A stretch of 64,000 nt of DNA from Candidatus Puniceispirillum sp. (GCA_028382965.1 JAOEUK010000007.1:1-64000), one strand, 5' to 3'; shown: positions 1 through 10,454, counted from the first letter of the stretch. Translations and numbers: made by a program. The notes: a model not told the origin generated them from the sequence alone.

Positions 1-1
1 T

Positions 2-883
2 ATGACAAAAGTTGGAACGATGGGGATTGATATGATGCTCCGGTCTTGCACTGTTCAGGTGAATCTTGATTATGCTGATGAGGCGGATATGCGGCAGAAA
101 TTCCGTACGTCATTGGCCTTGCAGCCGGTGGCAACTGCACTTTTTGCCAATTCACCTTTTAAAGATGGCAAGCCATCGGGTCTATTATCAACCCGTGCTC
201 ATATCTGGACAGATACTGATAATGCGCGGTGCGGTGTGCCAAATTGTGTTTTTGATTCTGAGTTTGGTTATGAGCAATGGATTGATTATATCCTTGACGT
301 GCCAATGTATTTTTTGCACCGCGGCGAAGATTATTTAGATGTTGCTGGGAAATCCTTTCGTGATTATCTGGCAGGCACGCTTGAAGGTTTTGAGGGCCAG
401 CCGCCAAACATGGCTGATTTTGAGGATCATATCACAACAGCATTCCCCGAAGTTAGGCTTAAACAGTATTTAGAAATGCGCGGTGCAGATGGTGGATCTT
501 GGGACAACATTTGTGCCCTCCCAGCCTATTGGGTTGGGCTTTTATATGATGATGAATCCCTTGCTGAAGCAGCAACTTTAATAAGTGACATCGATGTTGA
601 TGATGTTAATTCGGCCCGGTTATCGGTGGCAAAAGATGGACTGCGAGGCAAATTGGGCAAACATAACGTTTATGATATTGCAGCCAAAACGCTTGATCTC
701 GCGTCAGAAGGATTACGACGTCGCGCCATTGTTGATGATGATGGCAATGATGAAACAGGCTTTTTACAGCCACTGCGGACGGTGATTTCTACCCAGAAAA
801 CCCCTGCCGAAGTCATGCTGGATCACTACCATGGTGATTGGGCAAAAAATATTGATGAGGTTTTTAAATCGAACCAATATTAA
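2..883 (+). CDS. gshA: Glutamate-cysteine ligase, C-terminal part (5' end outside window)
   Basis: This is the C-terminal two thirds of a plant/alphaproteobacterial-type glutamate-cysteine ligase (GCS2 family), the ATP-dependent first step of cytoplasmic glutathione synthesis. The frame is open at the window edge, so the Met at position 2 is internal and the true start lies upstream; the family is usually about 450 residues and 293 are visible. Recognisable family segments are MMLRSCTVQVNLDY near the start, the block FANSPFKDGKPSG, and the following SxRAxIWxDTDxxR region, which in this family contributes to substrate binding. The gene ends 55 bp before a transporter remnant on the same strand. 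Identification is by recall of family motifs. Confidence 0.88.
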   Translation: MTKVGTMGIDMMLRSCTVQVNLDYADEADMRQKFRTSLALQPVATALFANSPFKDGKPSGLLSTRAHIWTDTDNARCGVPNCVFDSEFGYEQWIDYILDVPMYFLHRGEDYLDVAGKSFRDYLAGTLEGFEGQPPNMADFEDHITTAFPEVRLKQYLEMRGADGGSWDNICALPAYWVGLLYDDESLAEAATLISDIDVDDVNSARLSVAKDGLRGKLGKHNVYDIAAKTLDLASEGLRRRAIVDDDGNDETGFLQPLRTVISTQKTPAEVMLDHYHGDWAKNIDEVFKSNQY

Positions 884-938
884 CCCGCTTGGCACTCTAG
901 CCAGCGCTGTGCCGTCTGACTTTTAAGGACATCAAATT

Positions 939-1349
939 ATGCCTGCTTCGTTGCTTGTGGTATTCGTCAATGTTGTTGGAATGGGAGTGCTAATGTCGGT
1001 AGGATTAATGGTGGGCGCTGACTATCCAATGTGGCTGACTATCCTAACTACCACTGCAGTTTGTTTTGGTTTTGGGTTCAGTAATCCATCACTTTTGGTT
1101 GCAGCCAGTAATGTGGCGGGAAAGGCGACAATGGGTGGGGCACTTGGCACAGTTCAGAGGTTTGCCTCGCTTGGGCAAGTTGGCGGCCTTGTTTTAGCCG
1201 GACCCTTGTACCAGCTTGGCGGGTCGCATTGTTCCTTTAGCTTTGGCGCGTGTATTACATCGCTCATGCTGATTGTGGTAATGGTTCTAAGGCGCAGGCC
1301 AGCCCTGCGACACTCGCGCAACGAGCCTGGAGGAAAACAAAGCCCATAA
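939..1349 (+). pseudogene. C-terminal remnant of an MFS transporter
   Basis: This 136-codon frame encodes about four hydrophobic segments followed by a basic, polar tail. The stretch around residues 47-90 (GFGFSNPSLLVAAS, then GALGTVQRFASLGQVGG) resembles the last third of drug-efflux major facilitator proteins, which are normally about 400 residues with 12 helices. No N-terminal two thirds exist upstream, because gshA ends only 55 bp before. I read it as a decayed 3' fragment. It could still be expressed as a short membrane protein, since the frame has no internal stop. Its last residues (RRPALRHSRNEPGGKQSP) look like read-through beyond the normal family end. Confidence 0.55.
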
Positions 1350-1366
1350 GCTGGGTTCAAAGGCCT

Positions 1367-1407
1367 GCATAAATATATTCTTGATTAGATGATTTTGGTA
1401 TTTATGC
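1367..1407. terminator. Inverted repeat between convergent ends of the MFS remnant and tldD
   Basis: A perfect 9-bp inverted repeat, GCATAAATA at 1367-1375 and TATTTATGC at 1399-1407, is separated by 23 nt. The tldD stop codon (complement of 1402-1404) lies inside the right arm. The position suits a bidirectional transcript end, but there is no classical U-run next to it, so function is inferred. Confidence 0.4.
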
Positions 1408-2841
1408 CGCTTCGGTGCCGCCAACGGTAACGCCACCCATTTTTACGGTTGGTTGACCAACGCCAACTGGTACACTTTGTCCAGCTTTACCGCACGTGCC
1501 AATGCCGCTATCAAGCTGAGTGTCATTGCCAATCATGGTAATTTTTGACATTGCGTCAGGCCCGTTGCCAATCAATGTTGCGCCTTTAACCGGTGCGCCA
1601 ATTTTTCCATTTTCAACAAGATAGGCTTCCGCGGCAGAAAATACGAATTTGCCGGACGTAATATCCACCTGACCACCACCAAAATTGACTGCATAAATGC
1701 CTTTTTTCATCGAAGCAACAATTTCTTGTGGATCGGCCTCGCCATTTTCCATGTAGGTATTAGTCATGCGTGGCATCGGGGCATGTGCGTATGATTCTCG
1801 TCTTCCATTGCCGGTGGCTTCAACTCCCATCAAACGGGCGTTTTGCCGGTCCTGCATGTAACCTTTCAAAATGCCATCCTCGATCAATACATTGCGGCGA
1901 CTTGGCGTGCCTTCATCATCTACCGTGATGGACCCGCGGCGATCAGCAATCGTGCCATCATCAATAACTGTCACTCCTTTTGACGCCACTTGCTGGCCAA
2001 CGCAGTCACTAAATATCGATGTACCTTTGCGGTTAAAATCACCTTCAAGGCCGTGCCCTACAGCCTCGTGTAACATAACTCCAGGCCACCCAGCGCCGAG
2101 CACAACTTCCATTTCTCCTGCGGGAGTTGGCACAGATTCTAAATTGAGCAAAGCAATTCTCAGCGCTTCATCAACTTGTGTTTTCCAGCTTTCTGGCGTA
2201 AGCCACTGGTCAAACATCACACGGCCGCCGGCACCACTACCACCAGATTCCATACGCCCATTCTTTTCAACAGCCACCCATACATTGATTCGAACAAGAG
2301 GTCTGATGTCAGCAACCCTGAGACCATCACTTCGGATGATTTGGACTGCTTGCCATGATCCTGTGAGGCTAGCACTGACCTGTTTGACGCTCGAGTCGGC
2401 ATCGCGCGCATAACCATCAATTTCCTGCAAAAGTTTAATTTTTGTTTCGAAAGGCGTGCTGTTAAGAGGGTTCTGATCAGAATAGAGTGGCTGGTTGGCT
2501 CCAGCGTTTGGTGCCAGCGCTGCATTTCCGCCATAGCCCTTTGTCACTGCTGAAACGCTTTCAGCTGCTCGTTTAAGTGCTGCTTCTGACAATTCACCTG
2601 CATGAGCATATCCATGAGTCTCACCAGCGACAGCGCGCAGACCAAAACCACTTGATTGGTCATAACTTGCTGTCTTTAATCGTCCATCGTCAAAAGCAAG
2701 CATTTCCGAGTGGCGCATTTCTAAAAATAGTTCACCGTCATCACTGTTAGCCAGAGCATCACGGACAATTTGACCTGTTACATCAAGGTCCAAATTGCTG
2801 CGGGTAAAAAACAATTCATCAGTTTGTTGCAGCAAGTCCAT
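1402..2841 (-). CDS. tldD: Metalloprotease TldD
   Basis: TldD is the catalytic subunit of the TldD/TldE (PmbA) zinc peptidase pair, which matures peptide toxins and degrades short peptides in the cytoplasm. The zinc-binding HExxxH motif is visible as HEAVGH at about residues 258-263, followed by GLEGDFNRKG, and the C-terminal half has the expected Gly-rich pattern. The frame continues 22 codons upstream to 2907. I chose the ATG at 2841 because it begins at the usual N-terminus (MDLLQQTDELFF) and has AAGGA six bases upstream. The resulting length of 479 residues is normal. It is divergent from the cytochrome oxidase operon, and no tldE/pmbA is in the window. Confidence 0.93.
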   Translation of the reverse strand: MDLLQQTDELFFTRSNLDLDVTGQIVRDALANSDDGELFLEMRHSEMLAFDDGRLKTASYDQSSGFGLRAVAGETHGYAHAGELSEAALKRAAESVSAVTKGYGGNAALAPNAGANQPLYSDQNPLNSTPFETKIKLLQEIDGYARDADSSVKQVSASLTGSWQAVQIIRSDGLRVADIRPLVRINVWVAVEKNGRMESGGSGAGGRVMFDQWLTPESWKTQVDEALRIALLNLESVPTPAGEMEVVLGAGWPGVMLHEAVGHGLEGDFNRKGTSIFSDCVGQQVASKGVTVIDDGTIADRRGSITVDDEGTPSRRNVLIEDGILKGYMQDRQNARLMGVEATGNGRRESYAHAPMPRMTNTYMENGEADPQEIVASMKKGIYAVNFGGGQVDITSGKFVFSAAEAYLVENGKIGAPVKGATLIGNGPDAMSKITMIGNDTQLDSGIGTCGKAGQSVPVGVGQPTVKMGGVTVGGTEAA

Positions 2842-3168
2842 AGTGTGATCCTTAATTCTAGGTGAAAACGGCATAAAATTCGATAATGTTGCCGCTCTTC
2901 TGACCACGGCTAAAATATGATGGGTATATTTCCTGCAAAATTCAAGGCTTTAAGCCTGACTGTTTTTCAAGGTGATTAATACCAGGACTGATTTTTAAAT
3001 AAAAAAGGTAAAAAAGTGGCAATATTTAGCGACAGGCTGCCGCATGGGGCTTTTCTAATCAGTCTAAACAGGCTAAAGAAGTCGAAATTGCTAGTATGAT
3101 TTTTTTCTTAATTTTGATTTACTAAATGAATATAGAGATTAAGTTTAAAAGGTTTAGGAGAGGTATCT
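2842..3168. other. Divergent intergenic region tldD / coxB
   Basis: About 330 bp without a gene separates the divergent tldD and coxB. It is AT-rich and must hold promoters for both directions, though I could not settle convincing -35/-10 pairs. A 13-base palindrome, AGGCTTTAAGCCT, sits at 2945-2957 and could be an operator. A good ribosome-binding site (GGAGAGG) precedes coxB. Confidence 0.5.
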
Positions 3169-4062
3169 ATGCCAATTTTGGCAAAATTTAAACTGCGCAT
3201 CACGCAAACTCTTGCCGGATGCAAGGCATTATATTGTGCTAAAGGAGTGTTCGGCGGCGCTGGCACAGCTTTCCTTTTTATTCAAGAGGCCAAAGCCGCT
3301 GCGCCAAAACCCTGGCAAATGGATCTTCAACCACCAGCCGGCTCTCTGGCTGAGATGGCCACTGACTTGCATAATTTGCTGCTTATCGTGATTACTTTAA
3401 TATCACTGTTTGTCCTTGGGCTGTTGATTTATGTAAGTGTTCGGTTTCGTGCTAGCCGCAATCCCAAGCCGTCCAAAACATCGCACAATACTGTTATTGA
3501 GATATTGTGGACTGTGATCCCTGTATTGATTTTGGTTGGAATAGCTGTGCCTTCATTCCGTCTGCTTTATTACATGGATCGCGTCAACGATACTGACATG
3601 GTAATCAAAGTTACTGGTAATCAGTGGTATTGGAATTATACCTACCCTGATGAGGAAATCAGTTTTGACAGTTATATGGTTGCAGATGAAGACCTGAAGC
3701 CTGGGCAGCCACGTTTATTAACCGTCGATTACCCAATGGTTGTTCCCGAAGGCACTCGAATTAAACTGCTAATTACAGGTAATGATGTAATGCACTCATT
3801 TTTTGTGCCATCACTTGCTGTCCAGATATATGCTTTCATTGGTCGAACTAATGAAGCCTGGATTGACGTGCCAACTGGTTCTCAGACCTATTATGGTCAG
3901 TGCAATCAAATTTGTGGTGTAAACCACGCTTACATGCCCATAGAAGTCAAATCCATGCCAGAAGTTGAGTATGCCGCTTGGTTGAAGGAGGCTAAAAAAG
4001 AATTTGCATTAAATGATGCTATCCCGTTGCAACCAGAAGTCAATCTAGCGCTAGCTAAATAA
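3169..4062 (+). CDS. coxB: Cytochrome c oxidase subunit II
   Basis: This is the membrane-anchored subunit that receives electrons from cytochrome c at the binuclear CuA centre of aa3-type oxidase. It has a signal-like N-terminus, two membrane helices at about residues 69-92 and 109-134, and a periplasmic cupredoxin domain. The aromatic electron-entry motif NQWYWNYTYPD is at 151-161. CuA ligands visible are H209, C245, C249, H253 and M256. The residue between the cysteines is Gln247 (CNQIC) instead of the usual Glu (CSEIC), whose carboxylate normally binds the Mg site. The usual D-A-x-P-G-R segment reads Y-A-F-I-G-R at 221-226. First gene of the oxidase operon, 21 bp before ctaD. Confidence 0.96.
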   Translation: MPILAKFKLRITQTLAGCKALYCAKGVFGGAGTAFLFIQEAKAAAPKPWQMDLQPPAGSLAEMATDLHNLLLIVITLISLFVLGLLIYVSVRFRASRNPKPSKTSHNTVIEILWTVIPVLILVGIAVPSFRLLYYMDRVNDTDMVIKVTGNQWYWNYTYPDEEISFDSYMVADEDLKPGQPRLLTVDYPMVVPEGTRIKLLITGNDVMHSFFVPSLAVQIYAFIGRTNEAWIDVPTGSQTYYGQCNQICGVNHAYMPIEVKSMPEVEYAAWLKEAKKEFALNDAIPLQPEVNLALAK

Positions 4063-5667
<1,605 letters not shown>

Positions 5668-5701
5668 AACGAGGAAAATCCTTATTTTGAAAGGCGTTTT
5701 G

Positions 5702-6631
5702 ATGGCAATTTCATCAAATGAGTACATAATTGATGCCACTGATGGCTTATTTGAGCCATCAGTGGCTGATTTTTGGTCTTTACTGAAGCCGCGGGTTATG
5801 AGCCTTGTGATTTTTACAGGGTTTGCTGGTATGTACTTGGCGCCGGGCGAACTTCACCCGTTGGTGTTCGTTGTTTCACTTTTGGCAATTGCTGCAGGAG
5901 CTGGCGCTTCTGGGGCGATCAATCAATGGTACGATCGAGACATTGACGCAGTCATGGAGCGAACAAAAACACGGCCGATTCCTGCTGGATTCATAGCGCC
6001 CGCTGAAGCGTTGACAATGGGGCTGGTCTTTTCTGTAATGTCAGTTTTGTTGCTTGGCCTTGCAACAAATTGGTTGGCTGCTGGTTTGCTCGCTTTCACA
6101 ATTTTCTTTTATGCTGTGGTCTATACTATCTGGCTGAAGCGCAGTACGCCGCAAAATATTGTTATTGGTGGCGCGGCAGGAGCTTTGCCGCCGGTCATTG
6201 GTTGGGCAGCGGTCACGGGAAACATTTCAATAGAACCGCTTGTTCTTTTTGCTATTATTTTTATTTGGACTCCGCCACACTTTTGGGCCTTGGCATTGGT
6301 TAAAAATGACGATTATGCTCGCGCAAATGTTCCGATGTTGCCCGTTGTTTCCGGATCGCTTGAAACCCGTCGGCAAATTGTTATTTATTCAGCTTTGTTG
6401 GCGCCGCTCGTGGTTGTGCCATCATTTATTGGCATGGCGTCAATTGGCTATGGTGTGATTGCTAGCATTGCTGGAATTTTGTTTTTCTTGATGAGTTTGC
6501 AGCTTTACAAGACTGGCGATGATAAACATGCGACTCGGCTTTTTGCCTTTTCAATCATCTACCTATTCATGCTGTTTTTAGGGTTGGTCATCGATCATGC
6601 TTTGTTTAGATATCTGGCAGGGGGCGCATAA
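5702..6631 (+). CDS. ctaB: Protohaem IX farnesyltransferase (haem O synthase)
   Basis: This UbiA-family membrane prenyltransferase attaches the farnesyl chain to haem B to make haem O, the precursor of the haem A used by the oxidase encoded just upstream. The first aspartate-rich motif is visible as NQWYDRDIDAVMERTKTR, and the second conserved loop is represented by KNDDYARANVPMLP. It has about nine hydrophobic helices. The frame is open from a TTG at 5687; I prefer the ATG at 5702 because AAAGGCG lies a few bases before it. Length is 309 residues. Its stop codon overlaps the next start by one base (TAATG). Confidence 0.94.
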   Translation: MAISSNEYIIDATDGLFEPSVADFWSLLKPRVMSLVIFTGFAGMYLAPGELHPLVFVVSLLAIAAGAGASGAINQWYDRDIDAVMERTKTRPIPAGFIAPAEALTMGLVFSVMSVLLLGLATNWLAAGLLAFTIFFYAVVYTIWLKRSTPQNIVIGGAAGALPPVIGWAAVTGNISIEPLVLFAIIFIWTPPHFWALALVKNDDYARANVPMLPVVSGSLETRRQIVIYSALLAPLVVVPSFIGMASIGYGVIASIAGILFFLMSLQLYKTGDDKHATRLFAFSIIYLFMLFLGLVIDHALFRYLAGGA

Positions 6632-6774
6632 TGGAGCGCCGCCGTCAGCCAAAAACTGGAGCAGAAATGCAGCAGATGCGTAAAAAGCGTAATTTGGCGC
6701 TGTTGGCGGTGATTAGTGGGCTTGTTCTATTATTTTATGTCCTGACATTGGTCAAGATTGGTGGTGCTACATGA
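6631..6774 (+). CDS. Small membrane protein of the oxidase operon (CoxF-like)
   Basis: A 47-residue protein is encoded between ctaB and ctaG. Its ATG overlaps the ctaB stop by one base and its TGA overlaps the ctaG start by four bases (ATGA), so translational coupling on both sides supports expression. It has a very basic N-terminus (MERRRQPKTG, then KKRN) and one hydrophobic helix at about residues 23-42. Short proteins of this kind sit at the same place in many alphaproteobacterial cta operons (often named CoxF or left hypothetical) and are presumed to help oxidase assembly. The assignment rests on position and architecture. Confidence 0.75.
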   Translation: MERRRQPKTGAEMQQMRKKRNLALLAVISGLVLLFYVLTLVKIGGAT

Positions 6775-7349
6775 TAGCGGCCAGTAATTCGACTGAACCG
6801 AATGGTAACCGCCGTATATTGGCCATTCTGGGTGCTTTGGTATTTGGTATGGTTGGGCTGTCTTATGCGTCCGTCCCGCTTTATGATCTCTTCTGCAAAG
6901 TGACAGGTTATGGCGGTACAACACAGGTTGCCGATACTGGCTCTAGCAAAATCGTCATGGGTTATCCAGTTGATGTGCGGTTTGATGCGAATGTGAATCC
7001 AGCGTTGAATTGGAAATTTATTCCTGTTGACCGGACTGTGACTTTGAACCCGGGCGAGGAAGTGGTGATTAATTACCGCGCAACCAATCTTAGCAATACG
7101 ATAAGCACCGGAACATCTACCTTTAATGTAACTCCTGTGAAAGCGGGCCCATTTTTTATGAAGCTGGATTGCTTTTGTTTCATCGAACAAACATTACAAC
7201 CTGGCGAATCAGTCGACATGCCTGTAAGGTTTTTTATTGATCCAGAAATTGTCACCGATGAAAATGCTCGTAATATTCAGGAAATAACCTTGTCATACAC
7301 ATTTTTTCCGGCACTCGAGGCTAACTTGGTTAAGAGTAACTTTCAATAA
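6771..7349 (+). CDS. ctaG: Cytochrome c oxidase assembly protein CtaG (Cox11)
   Basis: This is a copper chaperone that inserts CuB into subunit I on the periplasmic side. It has one N-terminal membrane helix at about residues 15-35 and a soluble immunoglobulin-like domain. The copper-binding CFCF motif is at C134 and C136, and the third conserved cysteine C42 follows the helix (LYDLFCKVTGYGG). The sequence is 192 residues, as expected. Its start overlaps the stop of the preceding small gene by four bases. Family motifs and context agree. Confidence 0.95.
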   Translation: MIAASNSTEPNGNRRILAILGALVFGMVGLSYASVPLYDLFCKVTGYGGTTQVADTGSSKIVMGYPVDVRFDANVNPALNWKFIPVDRTVTLNPGEEVVINYRATNLSNTISTGTSTFNVTPVKAGPFFMKLDCFCFIEQTLQPGESVDMPVRFFIDPEIVTDENARNIQEITLSYTFFPALEANLVKSNFQ

Positions 7350-7404
7350 TTGAAGAGGGGTGGTTTGGTAAGTTCATTGCCAGCCAGATTTTGAGGAGAC
7401 GAAC

Positions 7405-8190
7405 ATGAGTGGTGCAAATAAACACCCCTATCATCTTGTAGAAGCAAGCCCATGGCCTGCAGTCGGGTCAGCTGCCGCCTTTACCGCTGCAATTGGTGCG
7501 GTTATGTATATGCATGAGGTTGCCTACGGTGTTGCCGTTCTGGGACTTGGATTTGCGCTGATTCTCGCAACCATGTTCATGTGGTGGCGTGATATTATTC
7601 GTGAAGCTGAATATCAGGGGCATCACACATCAATCGTGCAGATTGGTATGCGTTATGGCATGATGCTATTTATAGCCTCTGAGGTTATGTTCTTTGTGGC
7701 GTTTTTCTGGGCATTTTTTGATCGCGCCTTTTATCCAAACGATGGAGTATGGCCGCCGGAAGGTATTACAACTTTCGATCCATTTGATCTGCCACTGATT
7801 AATACGCTGGTTCTGCTTTTGTCGGGATGTACAGTTACTTGGGCTCATCACGCATTGCAGCTTGGAAACCGGAAGGATTTCATGACCGGTCTTGCGATGA
7901 CTGTGGCACTTGGTGCCATCTTTACCGTCTTGCAGGCGGTTGAATATAGCCATGCACCATTTGGCTTTACTGACGGGATCTACCCATCGGTCTTTTACAT
8001 GGCAACCGGCTTTCACGGCTTTCATGTTCTTGTAGGTACTCTGTTTCTGGCGGTTTGCTGGATCCGGGGTCGTGCGGGCCATTTTACGGCTGAACAGCAT
8101 TTTGGTTTTGAAGCTGCGGCATGGTACTGGCACTTTGTCGACGTTGTCTGGTTGTTTCTATTTGCTGCAGTTTACTGGTGGGGTGGTTAA
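7405..8190 (+). CDS. ctaE: Cytochrome c oxidase subunit III
   Basis: This integral membrane subunit stabilises the oxidase core and supports proton uptake. It has seven hydrophobic helices in 261 residues, the normal length. Family segments include HPYHLVEASPWP at the N-terminus, SEVMFFVAFFWAFFDRAFYP in the middle, and GFHGFHVLVGT and WYWHFVDVVWLFLF near the end. A GAGGAG-like ribosome-binding site precedes the ATG. It is the last structural gene of the oxidase operon, followed by a terminator-like hairpin and then surf1. Confidence 0.97.
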   Translation: MSGANKHPYHLVEASPWPAVGSAAAFTAAIGAVMYMHEVAYGVAVLGLGFALILATMFMWWRDIIREAEYQGHHTSIVQIGMRYGMMLFIASEVMFFVAFFWAFFDRAFYPNDGVWPPEGITTFDPFDLPLINTLVLLLSGCTVTWAHHALQLGNRKDFMTGLAMTVALGAIFTVLQAVEYSHAPFGFTDGIYPSVFYMATGFHGFHVLVGTLFLAVCWIRGRAGHFTAEQHFGFEAAAWYWHFVDVVWLFLFAAVYWWGG

Positions 8191-8242
8191 TCACAGACCG
8201 CTGTATTGGGCGTTAACCCGCAGTTATTATTGTGAAAAATCG

Positions 8243-8283
8243 GGGTGCTAGCGCTGGGTTAAACAGGCTTTGGCACCCTTTTT
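8243..8283 (+). terminator. Terminator or attenuator-like hairpin after ctaE
   Basis: GGGTGC at 8243-8248 pairs with GCACCC at 8273-8278, followed directly by TTTTT. The 24-nt loop can form a further small stem. It may end most oxidase transcripts or reduce read-through into surf1. The stem is only 6 bp, so strength is uncertain. Confidence 0.5.
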
Positions 8284-8310
8284 AATATGGCGATGCCATG
8301 AGGTATGAAA

Positions 8311-9042
8311 ATGAAATTTCGTCCGTTTCTATGGTTAACGATCGTTGCCTTTCCAGCGTTGCTGGTGCTGGTTGGACTTGGGTCATGGCAGCTTCAGCGC
8401 TTGCAGTGGAAAAATGACCTGATAACCAGTTTTGAATCGCGCGCGGTGGCAGCGGCAATTGCTGTTCCAGCGGCAGATCCCGGGTTTGATGAGGTCGAAT
8501 TTCGTCGCTTGTCGCTTAATGGCGTGTTTCAGCATGAAAAGGAAGTGTTCTTGACGGGCCGCACCTATGAAGGCAATGCTGGTTTTCATGTTGTAACGCC
8601 GTTTCAATTGGATGATGAGCGTATTATTCTTATTAATCGCGGTTGGGTGTCTGAAGATTATCGTGATCCAGAAAAGCGTGCCTTTTCACAAATAACTGGA
8701 AATGTGGCGGTTGCTGGTATTTTGCGGCGGCCGGGCGTCAAAGGATATTTTGTCCCGGAAAATGAGCCTGATAATGGGTTTTGGTTTACGCTTGTACCAA
8801 GCCAAATAAATCACCACCTCGGGCTAGGCGAGGCGGCGATTGACCAATTCTATGCTGATGCTGTTCGCACCTCAGATGTTGTAACCCTGCCAATCGCGGC
8901 AAAAACGAAATTGAATTTACGTAATGCACATTTGAGTTATGCGCTTACATGGTATGGTATTGGCTTGGCTTTGATTGGGGTTTATGTAGCTTTTCATTAC
9001 CAGGCTGGCCGCTTGCAGTTTGGGCGTCAGCAAAAGGACTAG
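8311..9042 (+). CDS. SURF1-family oxidase assembly protein
   Basis: SURF1 (Shy1) is an inner-membrane factor for haem a insertion into cytochrome c oxidase subunit I. The protein has the typical two-helix layout, an N-terminal helix (PFLWLTIVAFPALLVLVGLG) and a C-terminal helix near residues 212-230, with a periplasmic domain between. The conserved start of the domain, GSWQLQRLQWKNDLI, is clear. Two ATGs lie six bases apart (8305 and 8311); the second has better spacing from GAGG at 8300-8303. The gene ends 2 bp before thrC, so the two are probably co-transcribed although functionally unrelated. Confidence 0.9.
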   Translation: MKFRPFLWLTIVAFPALLVLVGLGSWQLQRLQWKNDLITSFESRAVAAAIAVPAADPGFDEVEFRRLSLNGVFQHEKEVFLTGRTYEGNAGFHVVTPFQLDDERIILINRGWVSEDYRDPEKRAFSQITGNVAVAGILRRPGVKGYFVPENEPDNGFWFTLVPSQINHHLGLGEAAIDQFYADAVRTSDVVTLPIAAKTKLNLRNAHLSYALTWYGIGLALIGVYVAFHYQAGRLQFGRQQKD

Positions 9043-9044
9043 AG

Positions 9045-10454
9045 ATGGATTATATCAGCACGCGTGGACAAGATGGTCCGTTGGGTTTTGAGCAGGCGCT
9101 GTTAAGTGGTCTGGCTCGGGATGGTGGCCTGTATTTGCCAGTAGAATGGCCGCGTTTCAGTAAGGGCGAGATTGCCGCAATGAAAGGTCTCCCCTATGCT
9201 GAGCTTGCTGGCCGCATCATGGCACCATTCTGTGATGGTGAAATAAGTGAAGACGAATTGGCAGCCATGGCTGGTGACGCCTATGCGGCCTTTGATGATC
9301 CTGCGATTGCGCCGCTGATTAAACTAAATGATGAGATCCATATTCTTGAGCTGTTTCATGGCCCAACGATTGCTTTTAAAGATTACGCCATGCAGTTTCT
9401 TGCTCGTGCCTTTGATCGCGCTTTGGCTAAGAAGAAGCAGCACGCTGTCATTCTTGGGGCCACAAGCGGTGATACTGGCTCGGCGGCGCTTGAGGCCTTT
9501 CAGGGGCGTGCCGCAGTTGATGTGTTTATATTGTTCCCTGATGGACGTGTTTCGCCAGTGCAACAGCGGCAAATGACATCAGTCATCGCTGATGGTGTCT
9601 TTGCGGTTTCAGTAAAGGGTGATTTTGATGATTGTCAGGCGCTTGTTAAAACCCTGTTCAATGATCACCAATTCCGCGATCAAGTTGGGCTGTCGGCGAT
9701 TAATTCAATAAATTGGGCGCGCTTGATGCCCCAGATTGTTTATTATTTTTCATCGGCGCTTGCGCTTGGTACACCAGATCAAAAGGTCGCTTTTTCGGTG
9801 CCAACTGGTAACTTTGGGAACGTTTTTGCCGGCTATGCTGCCGTGCAGATGGGCTTGCCTGTCGAACGCTTAATTGTGGCGTCAAATCAAAATGATATCC
9901 TGCCGCGCTTTTTCGAGGTAGGCACAATGGCGCGTGAAGCCGTGGTGCCTTCTCTTAGCCCATCAATGGATATTCAAGTGTCCAGTAATTTTGAACGGCT
10001 GTTATTCGAATTGCTTGGCCGTGATGGCCTAAAGACAGCGGCTGTTATGCGTGATTTTGCTACCACTGGTCATTTTTCCCTTGAGGCTAATGTTATGGCA
10101 AGAGCTTATGCTTTGTTTTCAGCTTATCGCATTGATGATGCGGGAACGATCGCAGAAATTGCGTCAACAGCTAAGAATGACGGTATGGTTCTTGATCCAC
10201 ATAGCGCGGTTGGTTTGTCAGCGGCGCGGCGTGCGCATGCTGATGGAACGGTGCCAAAAGATGTGCCCATTATTAGCCTTGCCTGCGCGCATCCGGCAAA
10301 ATTTGAATCTGCTGTGGAAGCGGCAACAGGCCAAAGGCCTGTTTTGCCGCCACATATGGCTGATCTCATGACACGGCCCGAACAGAGTCAAACAGTTGAT
10401 GCCGATCCCGATGCCGTTAAGGCTTTGGTTCTGGCGCGAAAGCGAAGCGCATGA
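9045..10454 (+). CDS. thrC: Threonine synthase
   Basis: This PLP enzyme converts O-phosphohomoserine to threonine in the cytoplasm. The N-terminus (MDYISTRGQDGPLGFEQALLSGLARDGGLY) is typical of the longer bacterial and yeast class. The Schiff-base lysine is K112 in AFKD, and the phosphate-binding region GATSGDTGSAA follows. Length is 469 residues. The frame runs back to 8949 inside surf1, but the ATG at 9045 is the natural start. It overlaps the next gene by four bases (ATGA). The partner homoserine kinase thrB is in the same window at 15.7 kb but in a different operon. Confidence 0.96.
   Translation: MDYISTRGQDGPLGFEQALLSGLARDGGLYLPVEWPRFSKGEIAAMKGLPYAELAGRIMAPFCDGEISEDELAAMAGDAYAAFDDPAIAPLIKLNDEIHILELFHGPTIAFKDYAMQFLARAFDRALAKKKQHAVILGATSGDTGSAALEAFQGRAAVDVFILFPDGRVSPVQQRQMTSVIADGVFAVSVKGDFDDCQALVKTLFNDHQFRDQVGLSAINSINWARLMPQIVYYFSSALALGTPDQKVAFSVPTGNFGNVFAGYAAVQMGLPVERLIVASNQNDILPRFFEVGTMAREAVVPSLSPSMDIQVSSNFERLLFELLGRDGLKTAAVMRDFATTGHFSLEANVMARAYALFSAYRIDDAGTIAEIASTAKNDGMVLDPHSAVGLSAARRAHADGTVPKDVPIISLACAHPAKFESAVEAATGQRPVLPPHMADLMTRPEQSQTVDADPDAVKALVLARKRSA

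Noticed and set aside
1871-2413. 180-codon + strand frame inside tldD
   Set aside because: Shadow of tldD, with Ser/Thr/Pro-rich low-complexity product.
7666-8133. 155-codon - strand frame opposite ctaE
   Set aside because: Antisense to subunit III with no ribosome-binding site and no recognisable domain.
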